In this document: piece after piece, positions 61,256-64,000 of the stretch
Numbering within the stretch: position 1 is the stretch's first letter
Layout: the number at the start of each line of letters is the position of its first letter
Translations under genes and position numbers: made by a program
Assembly (NCBI RefSeq): GCF_949987535.1
Contig: NC_080067.1
Span: 53,442,910 to 53,506,909 of the forward strand
Reading direction: 5' to 3'
DNA length: 64,000 nt
Source: Balaenoptera acutorostrata
Lineage: Eukaryota; Chordata; Mammalia; Artiodactyla; Balaenopteridae
Notes under the pieces: model-generated
The model's database searches: none
Seen by the model: only the letters and a program-made list of their open reading frames with translations
What the model was told of the DNA's origin: nothing

Positions 61256-61559
61256 CAGCACAGCAACCATTTTTTTCTCCTGTAATCACAGTCTTCCACT
61301 GATCTCTGCGGCACCATGTTCTCATGAATCTACTCTACCTGCTCCAATAATTTTTCTCACTCTTCTTTGCAGACACTCTTTCTCTCTCTTTTTTCTTTGT
61401 TTAAGTTCTTCCTGTTTTATTTACAAGGTACATTATCTGTATCATTTTTCTATCCCTCAGCAATTCATAAAAGTCACACATTAGAATACCAGGTTCATGC
61501 AAATATATATTTTCATGACAGACCCTTCCCCTGAATTCTTGGTGGACATAGCCACCTTC

Positions 61560-62510
61560 CTTTTTAATATCTCTACTTGTGTATCTCACATACAACTTAA
61601 AAACAATCTTTCTCCCCCAAACTTGTAACCTTCTGGCATTTCTCTTAGTAAATACAACAGCAGTCACTGTGTTATTGAAGCTAGAAACCAAGGAATCATC
61701 CAGAATACTTCTGTCACCCTCACCTCTAGCATCCAAATCATCACTAAGCCTTGAAGATTATACCTCCCATGTATTTTTATTCAGATATTCCTCACACCCC
61801 ATCAATGCTACAGTTATCTTTCACCTGGAATAGTGCAATAGCTCTCAAAGTGTCATCTTCTCATCACTCTGATTCCACACATCAAGCAGAATGGTCTTTT
61901 CAAACACAAGGAGATAGATACTGTCATTATCTGCTTAGAGCATCTTGATGTCTTTCTTATACTTTTATAATAAAGACTAACTCCTTGACTGAGCCACAAA
62001 ACCATATCTCAACAGCTTTAAATCTTCTCACACTTCCTCTTGCTTCCCTACTACCAAGTCACTGACCCTTCTTTCATTTCATTAAAAGTTCCTTGCTCCC
62101 TCTCACTGCAGGGCCTTTGCACACCCTGGTCCTTCTGCTTTCTCTCTCCTCTATGACTCCTCAGTTCCTATTCATCTTGACATCTTGGCTGTATCATTAC
62201 ATCATCAGGAAAGCCTCATCTAACCTTCCTGGTCAGATAGATTACTCACATTTCTTTTCTTCCTAGTATTTATCCTAGTATTTATCTTTATTTATTTATT
62301 TATTAATAAATAAATATCTTTATTTATTCTTTTCTTCCTAGAATGTGGTTGTAGTTCCACATTCCTTCACAGTTTCATTTCCTCACAGTTTATGTCTGTC
62401 TCATAGATTAGACTGTAAACTCTATGAGGCTATGCCTTGGGGGATGGTGGTTACTATTGTATCCCCAGGACTTCATAGAAATGTTGCTCCAATACAGATT
62501 TACAGTAACT
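61560..62510 (+). mobile_element. L2 LINE, ORF2 end and 3' region
   Basis: Forward L2: tcacctggaatagtgcaata, ctctcactgcagggcctttg, cacaccctggtccttctgct, ttagactgtaaactctatg, tattgtatccccaggactt follow the L2 3' consensus order over about 950 bp. No coding frame survives. Confidence 0.85.
62252..62341. repeat. 15-bp direct repeat around an AT palindrome
   Basis: ttcttttcttcctag occurs at 62252-62266 and 62327-62341. Between them are TTTA/TAAA units with a 24-bp perfect palindrome (62293-62316) and a duplicated cctagtatttat. Looks like replication slippage inside the L2. Confidence 0.9.
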
Positions 62511-64000
62511 TAACCCTGGACAATCTGAGCTCAGTTCCATCTCTATAGCTTAATGCCTGGAGTGCATGGACCTCATTTTACAGAAGAATTAGCCCCATGA
62601 ATAAAATATATATATATGCTAATTATGGCAGAGTAGCTACTAACTGTACTTAAAACCTGCCATGTTTGAATAGATGTGGTCGTAGGAATTGAAGTCAAAT
62701 GAATTAGAAGTTTGTTAGCATCATAATTTGCATGACTGACAATCAGACTTGGGAGAGTAAAGCATTTCAATTTATTCTGACTTCTTAAGACTGCTGAGAC
62801 TGCAATTCCTGTGTCCTGTCTACTCATGGGCAGTATTACATGGCCAAAATGTAACAGAATGATTTTATTTCTTAGCTTTATCTTATTTGTGCTATAATAC
62901 ATAGCCAGTCTTTGAATTTTTTTCCCATAAAAACAAACTTTTATATTATGATGACTAAACTTAGACCCTACTGATATTCCCAAAACCCCAATAAATGAAC
63001 AAGCTGGGAATTGCATTATTTTACCTTCAGAATGGTCAGAACTATTTCAAACTTCAGCCTTTTGATGACTTCATAGATGAATAACAAAGTGGTTGGTTTT
63101 ACTAAAAAATCAACGAGAAACAAGCCTTTCCTCTTCTTCAACCCCACTGCAGTAAGTACTTCATTAAAAAAAATAAAGAATTATTTTGTGGCCTTGATGT
63201 TCAAATGTCAGAGACACTAAATTTACTACACAAACAAAATTTGATGACTCTGCTTGAAAAAAATTTTCCTATTAATAAGATCTGTTAAAAAAAAAAAAGA
63301 AAATAAAAAGTATCTGGACAGTTCATTTGAATGGCCACAAGAGAGCAGTAAGAAATTAAAGCTTAGGAAGATGACTCATAGTCACACTTTATATGTATGT
63401 GTTCTGCTATTAGGAAGAATTGAAAGACAGACCTATTTCTATTTGTCCTTAAGTTTAGAAATATAGTTTAGAATTTCTTAATGTTTTAAAGCCCTTTAGG
63501 AAGGGCAATATAGATAGCATTAGCTGAAATTTACTGAAAAGAATCTTGAGCTAAGGCTTTTAAAAACCTCAAGTTCAAGTGTGAAAAGAAAAGAAAATAA
63601 TTATTCTGGGCAAAGGGACCTCTTGAGCAGTCATCTGGCCCACCTCTTTGGATTATTCAAGCCTGACAGAAAGGTAATGCAACTCATTTACAAAGTCCCT
63701 CAGAAGAAGATCCCAGCATCCTGTTCTAGAACATAGCCAACACTTTAAAATGTTAACTATGAGGAAATATATTTTTATGCATAATCCTATTCCCTCATGT
63801 TGTAATTTAGCTACTATTTTAAATAATATCAAGGGAGACCTCGGATCTTTCCCCAAGGCCCGTCCCTTTTTCTATATGTGCCCTGCACTTTGCTGCCCAT
63901 ACAAACTTTGTCACTTTTTACTTGGAATTTTGGATGCCATGAATTCTAAATTAAAAAATTATAAATCTGCAAAATGACCAGCAATAGCTCCAATATACGA
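62511..64000. other. Non-genic stretch
   Basis: AT-rich, no recognisable gene or repeat. The reverse open frame 62573-63016 (147 codons) is the longest outside the L1 but shows no known domain, signal or codon structure that persuades me it is coding. Confidence 0.5.

Noticed and set aside
62573..63016. 147-codon reverse frame
   Set aside because: Longest frame outside the L1, but no domain, no similarity I recognise and AT-rich composition. Not reported as a gene.
1..64000. A new gene cluster or defence-like system
   Set aside because: The sequence is repeat-laden mammalian nuclear DNA. No operon-like gene array or recognisable host coding exon set was found.

Overview
This window looks like ordinary nuclear DNA of a mammal, most likely a cetacean or close cetartiodactyl relative. 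The best markers are two tRNA-derived SINEs of the CHR type found in whales, hippos and ruminants (about 8.2-8.6 kb and 34.7-35.0 kb). Supporting markers are several L1 copies whose 3' ends match the artiodactyl/cetacean L1 family as I know it. Elsewhere the base composition is AT-rich and low in CpG, with scattered MIR, L2, old L1, MaLR-type LTR and Tigger relics. I recognise no host protein-coding gene, rRNA, tRNA or other functional RNA gene. The longest open frames all lie inside an L1 element. The window is best read as intergenic DNA or the inside of a very large intron.

Layout. 1-7.9 kb: mostly unique AT-rich DNA with a short L1 3' end, a CpG-retaining block (1.78-2.16 kb) and MIRs. 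7.9-9.9 kb: an old reverse-strand L1 split by the first CHR SINE. 9.9-14.2 kb: unique DNA with a perfect hairpin at 12.07 kb and a MIR. 14.2-17.3 kb: an old forward-strand L1 holding a young nested L1 3' end and a G-quadruplex motif. 17.3-31.2 kb: L2 and MIR relics, a young L1 3' end with a perfect target-site duplication, a homeodomain-motif-rich candidate regulatory block (24.6-24.96 kb) and a perfect 37-bp tandem duplication. 31.2-36.9 kb: a Tigger-type DNA transposon relic, old L1 segments, the second CHR SINE and LTR fragments. 37-47.7 kb: mainly unique DNA. 47.7-50.0 kb: a long L2 relic split by another block.

51.24-58.40 kb holds a structurally complete L1 (about 7.1 kb, reverse strand) with 5' UTR, ORF1, ORF2, 3' UTR, poly(A) tail and a perfect 12-bp target-site duplication. 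Both ORFs are broken by stops, frameshifts and a tiny nested L1 insertion, so it cannot move by its own proteins. 58.4-64 kb: a truncated L1 whose tail has grown into AT-rich and CA repeats, a MIR and a well-preserved L2.

No genes work together here in a pathway. The biology visible is layered retrotransposition plus a few candidate non-coding or splice elements that need comparative data. I found no evidence for a new biological system and rate the unusual items modestly.
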